Positions 1-8,868 of a DNA stretch of 42,299 bases are shown here, one piece after another. This stretch comes from a virus. The stretch lies in the IMG/VR virus record IMGVR_UViG_3300031578_000125, positions 1 through 42,299 of that record; one strand, written 5' to 3'. Within the stretch, counting starts at the first letter, position 1. Each line of letters begins with the position of its first letter. Position numbers and translations under genes: made by a program. The notes beneath the pieces were generated by a model. It was not told where the DNA came from, made no database searches, and saw only the letters and a program-made list of their open reading frames with translations.

Positions 1-141
1 ATTCAGATCTGAAAGAGCTCTTGCTATTGCGTTTTGCGGATCTGAATCTAAAAGTTTTGCTGCAATAGAATCATTGAATTTATTTTGCGCTTTCTGAGCG
101 TTGAACATTGAGCTGTGCGCTGACTCTACAGAATCAAAATA
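1..141. repeat. Left copy of terminal redundancy
   Basis: Bases 16-141 are identical to 42174-42299 (126 nt). Bases 1-15 do not match the sequence preceding the right copy, apart from a six-base run at 9-14. The repeat lies inside one continuous reading frame, which points to a circular assembly overlap and not a real terminal repeat. Bases 1-9 are the reverse complement of 39-47, so the extreme left end may be an assembly or chimera artefact. Confidence 0.85.
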
Positions 142-2214
142 GTTTTTAATCCCGTAACGTTCAAGAACTCGTTTGTTTTTATTTACCCAATTAGTCAATG
201 ATCTTGCTTGTAATTGCCCGGCTTCGTCGTAAGTTACTTTTGACATCATATCATCTGCGTAATGCCTTAACATGATATCACCTGCCTTTTCTTTTCCTAC
301 TGCTTTTATAAACTGGTCGGCACTGTCAACGCTCATTAATTTTTTCGGCCTTGCCTCTGCTGGTATCTTCATTCCGTCTGCGTATTTACCGGATTGCCTA
401 AGCTCTGCAACAACACCTTTCCCGAATCTTCCAAAGTTCTGACTTTCTGAGAATGCTTTTGCGTTTGCATATGCTATAGCGGCGTTTTTTGCTTCTTCTG
501 CCCCGCCCAATATTTCCTCAATCTCTGCCTTTCTTGCTTTATTGTGAGCAACTATAGCCCTCTCTTTTCCTGGAATAATTGGGGCGTCTTTCCCAAACTT
601 ACCGCGATAAGTTTTTGCTAATCTTTTAGCATATGAATCTGAACCCTCTTGTATTTGTTTCATTATTCCGATTGCATTTGCATTCTCAAGTTCTGAATAT
701 GTTTTTTTAACATCTATTGTGTCAGGGTTTAAATCATCGCCACTTTTAAGTTTTACATTTAACTCATCAAGCTCTTTCACCAACTGTTTAGGGTGAACAA
801 CATCGCCTTTATACGTTGCAAAATCTCCCTGTTCTGCTGCTTCCCCTAAAACTTTGAAGTCTTCCGCAAGGGCTGATTTAACTTTACCCGCCGCCATTTT
901 TTCTGTTGGTGTCGCTGTTTGCGAGTAAATAACGTCATTAAGCTCTCTATCTGTAACCTGCATCCCTTTGATTGTTTTAGGTCTTTGACTATGTTTAGCA
1001 TAATATTTTCCCATTAAATCTTGTGCCATTGATGGCTCGTCAACTACCTCTTTGAAAACTTTGTCAGTGTTCGGTGTTGTCATTTTATAGTTAGGTACTT
1101 TGTCCCAATATTCTTTTTCAATTTTAGAAACAGGCTCTTTTGCTGCTTTTATTTCTTCCATGACCTTTTTGCCTGTTGTTTGTGGGTCTTGTGGTGTGAC
1201 TTTACCTCTTGCGGTCATTGCGGTTTGTTCTGCTGTTTTTGTTCCTTGAGCTAACGCCGCTTTTTGTTTTGTTAATTCCTCTAAGACATCGTCAATGCCT
1301 TCTTTACCTGGAAAGTTTTGCTTTAAATAATTTTGTACCGCTTCGATATTTTCAGCACGTTTAAATAGCTCATTTTCTGAAGCTATGCCGGATTGTGTTT
1401 CTAATCCTCTCTGAAGTTTTATAAGGCCAGGGTCATTTGCTAAGTCTCCCATTGTCGCTTTTAGATTTGGGATCTCTTCAACTACTTGCTGTGATGCCTC
1501 TATATTTTTTAAATACTGTGGATTACTTCCCGTATTGGCTTCTATTATTGCCGCTGCTCTTTTTTCTATTTCCTTTTCTCCCATTGCGGGGAATCTTGAA
1601 GCTATTTGATTTTTAACAAAGCCAGGTGTTTTTAAAAGTGTTCCTAATATTGGTGCAAGTGCTGCGCCACCAAACTCAAAAGTTAATCCTCTTATTAGGT
1701 CGTCACCCAAATAACCAAGTTCTTCAATAACAGGCGTTTTCTTTTGAACGTCTCCCTCTTTGGTATTAGCCCATTTTTCTATTGCATCGGCTGTTTTCTT
1801 TCCTGCTGTATATCCTAAAGCACCACCTGCCGCTTGACCCAATGGGCCACCAGGGGTTCCCGCTATCCCCATTGCTACCGCTGGCGCTGTTTCAAGTGCT
1901 GGTCTTAATAGTGGCATTGCTTCACGTGTCAAACCTTTTGCGCCTTGACTTTCACCGATTGCCTGACTTCCAGGAATACCCATTGTTGACTGTGGTAATA
2001 TATTTCTTTTTTGTAACTCTGCAATAGCTTCTTGCTGTGTTGGTGCTAAAACCTCACCGGAAGATATCTTTTGCATAAGCATATCTATTTTACTTGGTGG
2101 TTGTTGTGTGGGTGTAATGCTACCCGCTACAGGTTCAACAATTTCTTCATCGCCAAAAGGATTAATATTTTCTACAGGTTCAACAATTTCTTCATCACCG
2201 AATATATTAGGCAT
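1..2214 (-). CDS. Ejection (DNA injection) protein, gp16-like, N-terminal 738 codons; continues at 42299-41547
   Basis: This large virion protein is probably ejected with the DNA to form the trans-envelope conduit, the role of P22 gp16. That role is inferred from position after two other ejection-type genes and before the tailspike, and from composition, not from a diagnostic motif. The start at 2214 overlaps the upstream stop (TAATG). The frame stays open to base 1, where it meets the circular junction, and base 108 here corresponds to base 42266 in the same frame, giving about 941 residues in total. Near the N-terminus the acidic segment FGDEEIVEPV occurs twice. Residues about 80-120 are Gly/Ala-rich and may be membrane-interacting (APAVAMGIAGTPGGPLGQAA). 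The rest is Lys/Glu/Ala-rich and helical. P22 gp16 is about 609 residues, so this one is long. Confidence 0.75.
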   Translation of the reverse strand, partial: MPNIFGDEEIVEPVENINPFGDEEIVEPVAGSITPTQQPPSKIDMLMQKISSGEVLAPTQQEAIAELQKRNILPQSTMGIPGSQAIGESQGAKGLTREAMPLLRPALETAPAVAMGIAGTPGGPLGQAAGGALGYTAGKKTADAIEKWANTKEGDVQKKTPVIEELGYLGDDLIRGLTFEFGGAALAPILGTLLKTPGFVKNQIASRFPAMGEKEIEKRAAAIIEANTGSNPQYLKNIEASQQVVEEIPNLKATMGDLANDPGLIKLQRGLETQSGIASENELFKRAENIEAVQNYLKQNFPGKEGIDDVLEELTKQKAALAQGTKTAEQTAMTARGKVTPQDPQTTGKKVMEEIKAAKEPVSKIEKEYWDKVPNYKMTTPNTDKVFKEVVDEPSMAQDLMGKYYAKHSQRPKTIKGMQVTDRELNDVIYSQTATPTEKMAAGKVKSALAEDFKVLGEAAEQGDFATYKGDVVHPKQLVKELDELNVKLKSGDDLNPDTIDVKKTYSELENANAIGIMKQIQEGSDSYAKRLAKTYRGKFGKDAPIIPGKERAIVAHNKARKAEIEEILGGAEEAKNAAIAYANAKAFSESQNFGRFGKGVVAELRQSGKYADGMKIPAEARPKKLMSVDSADQFIKAVGKEKAGDIMLRHYADDMMSKVTYDEAGQLQARSLTNWVNKNKRVLERYGIKNYFDSVESAHSSMFNAQKAQNKFNDSIAAKLLDSDPQNAIARALSDLN
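2127..2196 (-). repeat. Direct repeat, 25 nt x 2, inside the ejection gene
   Basis: The 25-nt sequence at 2127-2151 recurs at 2172-2196, a period of 45 nt (15 codons). It encodes the duplicated acidic segment FGDEEIVEPV near the N-terminus of the gp16-like protein. The period is a multiple of three, so the frame is kept. Confidence 0.8.
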
Positions 2215-3434
2215 TATTTTTTCCTGTATGTTTTACCACCTAATGTATAGGTAGCCCCTGAAGGAAGTTTGTTGTATTCTTCTTTTGTCATTTCTCCATC
2301 TGGTGTAGGCTTCCCTTTGCCTGTTATAATCTTTCTAATTAGTGCTAACCGTGGCTTGAGGGCTGTTGTCTGTGCTTTTATCCATGCGTCCAATGCTCTT
2401 GGTGACATTCTCGGGTCCATTGCTTCAACCTCTGCTTCGTGTGCCTTGTCGCTCATTCCGGCCCCTCGCATTACAGACGCAATTTCCATTAATGCGTCAT
2501 TTCTTAGTGCAAGGTATTCAACAAGATCAGGGTCATTCATGTTTTCCTTATAAAACCTTTGCAAAGTACCAAACTTTCTAACATTACTAAAATTTACCTT
2601 TTTACCAGCATCAACAACATGCTTCATAATATCCGGTAGAACTTCCGCTGTCATTGCCTTCTGTCGAAAGGTAGGGTTTTTTGACAACGCATAGTCTGCG
2701 GTGGCTGTTCTAATGTCAAGCTCAGGATTTAACTCTTTGGCTCCTGCAACTATCTTATTATATGTATTACCTCTTTTTGGCAACTGTGACGCATCTATCT
2801 CGCCATTAGCCAACATTGTTGCAAGTCTTAATTCGTGTGTTGTGAGTTTATTTTGATCTGCTTTAATTTTGAGAGCTGCGAATTTTGGGTTTTCGAGTCC
2901 GTATTCATAGTTTTTAATTTCTGCCGTTCTTGTATCTTTTGTGTCTGTGGTAGCACCACCCTGAGACTTTTTATAATTCTCATACGCTTTCTGGTCAAAC
3001 ATAGCCAAAACGGCCTCGTGTTGTTTCGTTGCTTCGACTCTTGTTTTGTCACTAAGCATAGCCCGAGCCATTTCAATATTTCCTGACGGGTCGCGACCTT
3101 CAAGAATATCCTTTTCCGCTTCTGCTGCGTGTAGCTCGAACGGGTCTTGCTGATTAATTAGATACTGCTTTGACATATTAACCATTGCGTCTGACTCTGC
3201 GCCCATAGCTTGCTGCAACAATGGCCTCAACTCAGGATTTGCAGCAACTTCTTTGGCTATGACATCAGGGTCTTGACCGAGCAACATAGATGCTTTTTGC
3301 TTAAGCTTCTCTATTTTTGCATTTTCCGTTTTTTCACGCTGAAACTTTCCGTAACTTTCCACTGCTCCGGTAAAAGCCTGTAACCCCGGCATTATATTTG
3401 CTGGCTGTGTTGAAAAATTCGTTACTCTTGCCAC
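2214..3434 (-). CDS. Ejection protein, gp20-like (putative internal virion protein)
   Basis: A 406-residue protein, Lys/Glu/Ala-rich and mostly helical, with no signal peptide or membrane segment. It lies between a gp7-like and a gp16-like gene, matching the gp7-gp20-gp16 order of ejection proteins in P22, and P22 gp20 is of similar size (about 470 residues). The function is therefore assigned from gene order and composition. The first codon is GTG at 3434, supported by an AGGGGG ribosome binding site seven bases upstream. The stop overlaps the next start as TAATG, so the two ejection genes are probably translationally coupled. An internal scaffold-like or minor tail role cannot be excluded. 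Confidence 0.6.
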   Translation of the reverse strand: MARVTNFSTQPANIMPGLQAFTGAVESYGKFQREKTENAKIEKLKQKASMLLGQDPDVIAKEVAANPELRPLLQQAMGAESDAMVNMSKQYLINQQDPFELHAAEAEKDILEGRDPSGNIEMARAMLSDKTRVEATKQHEAVLAMFDQKAYENYKKSQGGATTDTKDTRTAEIKNYEYGLENPKFAALKIKADQNKLTTHELRLATMLANGEIDASQLPKRGNTYNKIVAGAKELNPELDIRTATADYALSKNPTFRQKAMTAEVLPDIMKHVVDAGKKVNFSNVRKFGTLQRFYKENMNDPDLVEYLALRNDALMEIASVMRGAGMSDKAHEAEVEAMDPRMSPRALDAWIKAQTTALKPRLALIRKIITGKGKPTPDGEMTKEEYNKLPSGATYTLGGKTYRKK

Positions 3435-3444
3435 TTAACACCCC

Positions 3445-4128
3445 CTATAATTTAGCGAATCCAAGACCAAGGCTACCAAGTCCTAAACCTAAGTTCATCA
3501 TGTTTGCTGTTCCGGCCTGCCTTGATTGCGCTGCTCCAAGTATTCCGGCTGCATTTGTTGCCCCAATATCGCCCATAGTTTGCCCGATTTGCTGTTCGTT
3601 TGTTCCGAGTCCTGCCAATCCTTGCAAACCTTGTAACTGTTGACCATATGCACCTGAAAGAGCTTGGTTTTGCAATTGCGTATTGTAGTCATATAAAGCG
3701 CTTTGCACATTTCCAGACCTTAACCCGCCTGTTTGCGCTGCGTTTCTCATTACGCCCTCCTCACCCGCTTGCTGGCCGCCCATCATAGCTTGATAATACG
3801 GCGATGCTTTCGCCTGATCTATCATTTGCTGCTGTGCTTCTTGCGCTCCGGGGCCACCACTGAAAATATCGTTAAGCCGTGTTAGTGCTTGCTCTTTGTA
3901 TTCCTGTGGCAACCTGTTTATTTCTTTTAGATAATCAAGTTGTTGTGTCATGGCTTCGGCTTGCGTGCTTGCTGCTTTCTTTGCTGCTTCTTCGCCCGTT
4001 TTGCCTGTTATGTCGTCTTTGGCATCCATAAGCATATCTGTTCCACTTTTGCCACCTATACTTATACCACCGTGATCAATAAATCTTTCAGACTCTTTTT
4101 TTATTTTATCAAAAACGCCCCAACTCAT
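3445..4128 (-). CDS. Ejection protein, gp7-like
   Basis: This 227-residue protein is close in length to P22 gp7 (about 229). The central part has the pattern common in podovirus internal virion/DNA transfer proteins: ASPYYQAMMGGQQAGEE, then RNAAQTGGLRSGNVQSAL, then a Gln/Gly/Leu-rich stretch. The last 25 residues are Gly/Leu-rich (LGLGLGSLGLGFAKL) and could insert in a membrane. The N-terminus is charged (DKIKKESERFIDHGG). The start at 4128 has AAAAGGAG upstream. It is first of three ejection-type genes in a row. The family pattern comes from recall, so a profile search would be decisive. Confidence 0.65.
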   Translation of the reverse strand: MSWGVFDKIKKESERFIDHGGISIGGKSGTDMLMDAKDDITGKTGEEAAKKAASTQAEAMTQQLDYLKEINRLPQEYKEQALTRLNDIFSGGPGAQEAQQQMIDQAKASPYYQAMMGGQQAGEEGVMRNAAQTGGLRSGNVQSALYDYNTQLQNQALSGAYGQQLQGLQGLAGLGTNEQQIGQTMGDIGATNAAGILGAAQSRQAGTANMMNLGLGLGSLGLGFAKL

Positions 4129-4166
4129 AATTTACTCCTTTTAGCTATTAAAGTGACCTTCGGCCA

Positions 4167-5729
4167 TTATAAATCTGTATGCTCGTACCAATCAAACAAC
4201 CAATTCATCCAATTTGATAATGCTGTATCGTTTGTTATTCTAACTAGATATTTTGCATTTGGTGCTAAAACAACCTCGTTGCTTGCTCTAACCTCGCCGC
4301 CTACCTTATTACCTGAGCCTAATTTATAACGGGGGCCAATTGTTCCGACTGTCGTTATAGTCGGAGTGTGGTACATCAATATTCCATTCGCTGTAACAGA
4401 ATTAAGGTTCCTATTAAAAACCGTCATGGGTGTTCCGTCGCTTGATGTTGTAGTGCCCAGGTATAAGATTATATTCGCTTCTGCTTCTGAGTCAGCTTCG
4501 AATAAAAAATGCCCCCACTTCCCAGTGATAGGCGTAACAAATAAAATATCATAAACCTGCCCGTTTGAAAGGTCTATCCAATCTTTGTTAAAGAAATGAC
4601 TTCCTTTATGTATTTCATGGTGAGCATGGTCTATTGTTGAGAAAGATCCAGTTGTAGCATCTTGTAAATATTCTGTACCAGAAGCAGCGTATGGGGTAAT
4701 CTTTAGCTGACTATTTGCATTCACTGAAATTCCGCTTTCTAACTCTTCAAGGGATATTTTTAAATTCCCTCCATTGGTGGCGTTTATATCTGTTACTGTA
4801 TTATCAGGCCTTGTAGCTTGAAGTCTTGCCACTACAGACCGAGTTTTTAATATTACGGCATTAGAAAGCGTAACAGCATCAGCGGTATGAAATAAAAGCT
4901 TAACAGCATTATATCCAGCTGTTATAGGTAGTTGGAATGTTCTTGACGTATATTTTGTTGCGCTTGCGCTTTCATCGATTACTGTTGTAAAAATACCCCC
5001 ACTATTACCTATTTGTATTTCTGTGTTTGAGAAATCACCAGAAAATGAACCAAGACCTATAACATTACCGATTATTGTTCTATTAAAGTGGATCAATATT
5101 TCCTTCGGGTTTGTTGCTGTTATATTTGTTATTATAGAATGTAAGTTGTCGAATAGATCGGTTACACTGCCACTAAAATCTCCTATATCTGATTGATCAT
5201 TCCATACGTCTTTAGAATAAACTGAGTCACCATCGACAGGGAAAGGGTTTTGAATGCCAACGTTGTTATATTCTTTGTCGTTCTCGTCTCTGTATGAAAT
5301 TACAGCTTTTACGAGTTCTGTATCGTCTTCGTCTGTTACTTTATCGCCTAATCTATGACTTGTTGGTTTTGCATAAACAGAACTATAAATAGTTTGTATT
5401 CCGAATTGCATAGTCGGTGTTATTCCGTTTGTGTACACAACTCTAAAGTATCTTGCAACCGGGTTAGGCTCCCAGAATTTGCGGCCACCAGCACTTATGC
5501 TGTATGGTTCATCAAAAATTATTACTTGGTCTGGACTCTGTTGAAAGCATACACCCTCACTTGCTGAGGCTTGGTCAGACCACACCCCGATTTTAATACT
5601 TGCATAATCTTTGATCTCTTCCCAACCACCAGTAAAAACTCCACCGTTTCCAAGATTTGCAACGGTGCTATTTACTATTGATAAAGTCCCTGTTATTTCC
5701 TGAACTACCATATTTCTAAGCTTGGTCAT
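4167..5729 (-). CDS. Putative tail/adhesin protein with beta-rich domains
   Basis: About 520 residues, beta-rich, with many Thr/Ser/Gly/Asn and no signal peptide. Residues about 40-110 read like a beta-sandwich (IGVWSDQASASEGVCFQQS, later RYFRVVYTNG), a pattern seen in carbohydrate-binding modules and virion adhesins. The C-terminal part again looks like a beta-sandwich (KWGHFLFEADSEAEANIILY). Its position after the gp10-like gene and a 197-residue protein, and before the ejection genes, suggests a tail or tail-needle component. I chose the start at 5729 because it overlaps the upstream stop (TAATG) with GGTGGG before it; a longer start at 5741 has no adequate site. The precise function is not recognised. 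Confidence 0.6.
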   Translation of the reverse strand: MTKLRNMVVQEITGTLSIVNSTVANLGNGGVFTGGWEEIKDYASIKIGVWSDQASASEGVCFQQSPDQVIIFDEPYSISAGGRKFWEPNPVARYFRVVYTNGITPTMQFGIQTIYSSVYAKPTSHRLGDKVTDEDDTELVKAVISYRDENDKEYNNVGIQNPFPVDGDSVYSKDVWNDQSDIGDFSGSVTDLFDNLHSIITNITATNPKEILIHFNRTIIGNVIGLGSFSGDFSNTEIQIGNSGGIFTTVIDESASATKYTSRTFQLPITAGYNAVKLLFHTADAVTLSNAVILKTRSVVARLQATRPDNTVTDINATNGGNLKISLEELESGISVNANSQLKITPYAASGTEYLQDATTGSFSTIDHAHHEIHKGSHFFNKDWIDLSNGQVYDILFVTPITGKWGHFLFEADSEAEANIILYLGTTTSSDGTPMTVFNRNLNSVTANGILMYHTPTITTVGTIGPRYKLGSGNKVGGEVRASNEVVLAPNAKYLVRITNDTALSNWMNWLFDWYEHTDL

Positions 5730-6322
5730 TAAGCCCACCATCCTGTATTTTCATTGTAAGATATATCAAGTGTCTCTGTATCGTATATTATAAGCGTTGC
5801 GTTATCACCTTCTAACTCTTCAAGCCCGAATGGTGTTAAGTTGGCAACGTTATTTGTTGAGCCAACGTTTGTTATTTTATGTGGTTCTCCGTCTGTGCCT
5901 TCCGGTAAAAGCAAAGTTATATCGGCTATGTCTGTGTCAGCATAGATTATCTCGTCTTCAAACTGTATCGAGTAGGGAGACATTGCGGGGGTAACATAAA
6001 CCGTTTCTTTTATTCTTCCTGCGCTCTGAATTATTCCTGTGACTTTCAAAAGACTTGACGCCGTGTCCCAAAATAATTTGGAAGCATCGGAGGTTAGTTT
6101 CCCGCCTTCTGCATATGGTATCGAACCATCTAAAAAATCTGTGGGTATATCTTCAATTTTTTGATCAATTTCTACGTCGATAACTTCAGATAAAGTTACA
6201 AGGTTGTCAGTAAAGTTAAGCCACTCTTCAATAATAGGAGACGCCCAATCAGTCAACTCATTAAGCTCAGTTGCACTTAGAACCATACGTCTCAATCTGT
6301 CTATTGTGGCAGGATCAGCCAT
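5729..6322 (-). CDS. Structural protein between gp10-like and tail genes (possible needle-like or fibre-base protein)
   Basis: This 197-residue protein has a helical N-terminal third (TIDRLRRMVLSATELNELTD) followed by a beta-rich C-terminal part (DADITLL-type strands, GEPHKITNVGS, NATLIIYDTETLD). It follows the gp10-like gene, where P22 encodes its tail needle gp26, but it lacks the long coiled coil that would identify a needle, so that role is only suggested by position. The ribosome binding site AGGGG precedes the ATG at 6322. The stop overlaps the next gene's start. Confidence 0.55.
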   Translation of the reverse strand: MADPATIDRLRRMVLSATELNELTDWASPIIEEWLNFTDNLVTLSEVIDVEIDQKIEDIPTDFLDGSIPYAEGGKLTSDASKLFWDTASSLLKVTGIIQSAGRIKETVYVTPAMSPYSIQFEDEIIYADTDIADITLLLPEGTDGEPHKITNVGSTNNVANLTPFGLEELEGDNATLIIYDTETLDISYNENTGWWA

Positions 6323-6329
6323 AAAACCC

Positions 6330-7754
6330 CTAACTATATGTCAATTTTAAGTTACAAAAATTCATTCTCGACTTAGAAGCACCACGAAATTTAAGAGATG
6401 CCCAATTAGGGACATAACCCAAAGCTCTTGCGTAAAACCTTTTATTGTATTCATTCGGGCCACCGTAATCTAACCAATATTCACCACTATGGGTTAACCC
6501 GTCGTATGATACAGAAAAAGCAACGGTTGCGCCATCTGTTGCCGTGTGGCCCGGTATCGTTTCTATTTCTATCTGATCCATCGACATAGTTTCAAGCTTC
6601 ATCATCGGTGTATAGATAATCCATTCCGAAATATTCCCGTAATGTGTAGCTGAATCGTTATCTAAATAGCCTATTGTGCTGTCTTGCTTGTCGCCATATA
6701 CCCATTTAGCTGAACGAGCGTCATTCACTCCGTTTATCGCTCTGTATTGAGTGTTGCCCTGAACATCTGACTTTAATATTGTCCATGCTGAGTCTAACCC
6801 GAATTTATTTGCAATACTTTCATTAAAACAAAGTGTTTCGTTTGGTAGATGAACCAATACAAAAATAACATTATCCTCTGTACGTCCTTCCATCCTCATA
6901 TCTGAAAGCTCTGGCTCTGTGTATTCTTTTAATATCTTGTCAACTTCACGGCTTGATATCTTTTGAGCGCTTCCGGTTCCGATAATATGAACGCCCACAG
7001 CGTCGTCTTTACGCCCACCAGTAATATAAAACTTGTTCCCTACCTCAACCTTTGCATGTGTGGCAACTATCCCTATTTTCTGCGCTCTTGTTTCTAATCG
7101 AGTGAAAGCAAATCCAGAAGATTGAGCATTATACACAAAGTATTCAAGCGAATCACGCCCCCATACCATTATTTTGTTTTCTGAATTTTGGCTTAAACCT
7201 AAAGATTTGTCTGGCATAAACTCAGCTGTTGCAAAACTTAAAGGATTTATTGAACTTTCACTTGATAAATCTGTGTGATAGAGATATTCTCCGTCAGTAA
7301 AAAAATAAAACCCTGGCGAAGTCCAAACCACATCTATTGGAACTCCTATATCAGAATCTGTTATCTGTGAGAAACCACCAGTAGGGCTGTATAAATAAGC
7401 CTCACCGCCTGCTACTATACATTGAGTATTAAAGCTATAAGCTTTCATTGTGGCTTGTTCTGTGCCTGATATTGTGCCTAACGTTGTAGTATTGCCACTT
7501 GCATCAACGCTTATAAGACTTGTCCCTGATAGCCTATATTGCGCACTGAAACGCTCGTTATAAATTGCGCCCCTGTCCTTGCCTTGACCCGTACCTAATT
7601 GCGTTAAGCCAGGATATTGAATCATGTAACCCTCAGCACCTAAAATCTGCTTCTCAACAGCGTACATATTGACCGCTAAAGAATCTCTATAGTCTGTCTC
7701 AAGGCTATTGGCTATATTATCGCCTTTAATGATAGGTATTTGAGTTTCAGGCAA
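6330..7754 (-). CDS. Packaged-DNA stabilization (head-tail plug) protein, P22 gp10-like
   Basis: This matches P22 gp10, a hub of the tail machine that closes the portal after packaging. The N-terminus has the family layout: a short PETQIPIIKG segment, then LAVNMYAV, a YPGLTQLG motif and repeated beta-propeller-like strands. P22 gp10 is about 472 residues and this one is about 474. No ATG is available near the N-terminus. The TTG at 7754 is preceded by GGAG about ten bases upstream and makes the protein start where P22 gp10 starts; a further-upstream TTG at 7775 lacks a site. It overlaps the gp4-like gene by eight bases, consistent with coupling. Confidence 0.85.
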   Translation of the reverse strand: MPETQIPIIKGDNIANSLETDYRDSLAVNMYAVEKQILGAEGYMIQYPGLTQLGTGQGKDRGAIYNERFSAQYRLSGTSLISVDASGNTTTLGTISGTEQATMKAYSFNTQCIVAGGEAYLYSPTGGFSQITDSDIGVPIDVVWTSPGFYFFTDGEYLYHTDLSSESSINPLSFATAEFMPDKSLGLSQNSENKIMVWGRDSLEYFVYNAQSSGFAFTRLETRAQKIGIVATHAKVEVGNKFYITGGRKDDAVGVHIIGTGSAQKISSREVDKILKEYTEPELSDMRMEGRTEDNVIFVLVHLPNETLCFNESIANKFGLDSAWTILKSDVQGNTQYRAINGVNDARSAKWVYGDKQDSTIGYLDNDSATHYGNISEWIIYTPMMKLETMSMDQIEIETIPGHTATDGATVAFSVSYDGLTHSGEYWLDYGGPNEYNKRFYARALGYVPNWASLKFRGASKSRMNFCNLKLTYS

Positions 7755-8481
7755 TGTCGATAATCTCCAAGTCAAAGTTTATTAATCTTGTTTCAACTCT
7801 TCCGGTGCTTGTTGTTGCAACGATCTTAACTTGCTCAAGTCCTTCCGTTGTTCCTGTTGCACTGATCTGATAAGAAACGTCTGGAGTCGTGAGAGAGTCA
7901 GACACTATAGTTAATCCTGTTGTTGCTTCGATTGTGTAGGATGCTATCGTTTCAAGGTCGATTACAAAGTCGTCAAAATGCTCAATAAAGTTATTAATCT
8001 CACCTGATACCATTCTATTTGTTGCACATGTTGGTGGTGCTTGTGCTGCAGGGTGAAAGAATTTATTGCTATAATATCTTCTATGACCTGAACCTTTCGG
8101 CATACGGCTTGGCGCTTGTAATTTTGTGATAATAGCAGTGCCGCCACTTAAAAAAGTATATGCCCCCGATTGTCGTCTAAATAATGTCGGGTCTATTTTA
8201 TCAGCCATACCCTTACCAAAATAAATAGTCAGGCGTACTGCAAGGCATAAAGCAAAAGGAATCCTATATTCCCAAGGTATATTGGAGGATGAATTAACAT
8301 CGGGCGTGTCTTCGAAATTATACCCAACACAAATACCGCTTTTAAAATATTCGTGTGCCATTCCTTCGAGTTCTTCAAGTGCTGTTACAATTTCGCTTGC
8401 AGTCGGTACACTTGTCAACCCCGATATTCTAAGCTGCTCGTAAGCCTTGTTTATACAATCACCCTTCAAATGCTGTGCCAT
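7747..8481 (-). CDS. Head-completion (portal adaptor) protein, P22 gp4-like, with extra C-terminal domain
   Basis: The first 150 residues match P22 gp4, which binds beneath the portal ring: an N-terminal KGDCINKAYEQLRISG helix, LEELEGMAHEYFKSGICVGY, and a conserved SRMPKGSG motif near residue 125 (SRMPTGSG in P22, from memory). P22 gp4 has 166 residues and this protein has 244. The additional ~70 residues at the C-terminus are beta-rich, with an Ig-like pattern (TTPDVSYQISATGTTEG). P22 gp4 has also been reported to have peptidoglycan-hydrolysing activity; no catalytic motif for that is obvious here. It lies in the expected place before the gp10-like gene. Confidence 0.85.
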   Translation of the reverse strand: MAQHLKGDCINKAYEQLRISGLTSVPTASEIVTALEELEGMAHEYFKSGICVGYNFEDTPDVNSSSNIPWEYRIPFALCLAVRLTIYFGKGMADKIDPTLFRRQSGAYTFLSGGTAIITKLQAPSRMPKGSGHRRYYSNKFFHPAAQAPPTCATNRMVSGEINNFIEHFDDFVIDLETIASYTIEATTGLTIVSDSLTTPDVSYQISATGTTEGLEQVKIVATTSTGRVETRLINFDLEIIDIA

Positions 8482-8483
8482 CT

Positions 8484-8816
8484 TTAAGCCTTTAACTTTT
8501 CTCTAAGGGTTGATATTCTTGCCTTTTCCCAATTTTTAATCCCGGCTTGTCTTGCATCGTCTCTTATTTTTGCATTACCTTTTAGTACTTTTGTTTCTTG
8601 GGCTTTGACTTCGGTTTTTGTTTCTTCTTTGGCTTCTTCATGTTCGACAATTTCCTTTTCTTGCTTTGGTTCTAACTCTCTGTAGGCATCCTCTGGACTA
8701 AAAAACCAACCCGGCGTTAAATTACCGTCGAACGCTGCAGAGTTAATCCTTAAAGTATTACACCTTAACCCGTTTATTTCTTGCTGTGTTCCTATTTGAT
8801 AAAGTATAACAGCCAT
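8484..8816 (-). CDS. Small head-associated protein of unknown function
   Basis: About 110 residues. The first 55 are beta-rich, with an FDGNLTPGWFFSPEDAY motif. The middle is an acidic/basic charged helix (KQEKEIVEHEEAKEETKTE). The end, RQAGIKNWEKARISTLREKL, looks like a small SAP/HeH-type helix-extended-loop-helix. Such proteins are common between coat and head-completion genes of podoviruses. I placed the start at 8816 because GGAGTAGCA precedes that ATG, while the longer reading from 8834 lies over a hairpin. It is followed by the gp4-like gene after two bases. The function is not recognised. Confidence 0.7.
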   Translation of the reverse strand: MAVILYQIGTQQEINGLRCNTLRINSAAFDGNLTPGWFFSPEDAYRELEPKQEKEIVEHEEAKEETKTEVKAQETKVLKGNAKIRDDARQAGIKNWEKARISTLREKLKA

Positions 8817-8831
8817 TGCTACTCCAAAACT

Positions 8832-8853
8832 CACGGACTGTTTAAAGTCCGTG
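8832..8853 (-). terminator. Hairpin after capsid genes (possible weak terminator)
   Basis: A perfect 8-bp inverted repeat (CACGGACT / AGTCCGTG, loop of six) lies just after the stop of the beta-helix gene and before the next gene. On the minus strand it is followed by AGTTTTGG, a poor U-tract, so partial termination or mRNA protection is more likely than a full stop. Confidence 0.5.
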
Positions 8854-8868
8854 GGTTAATTAATTAAT

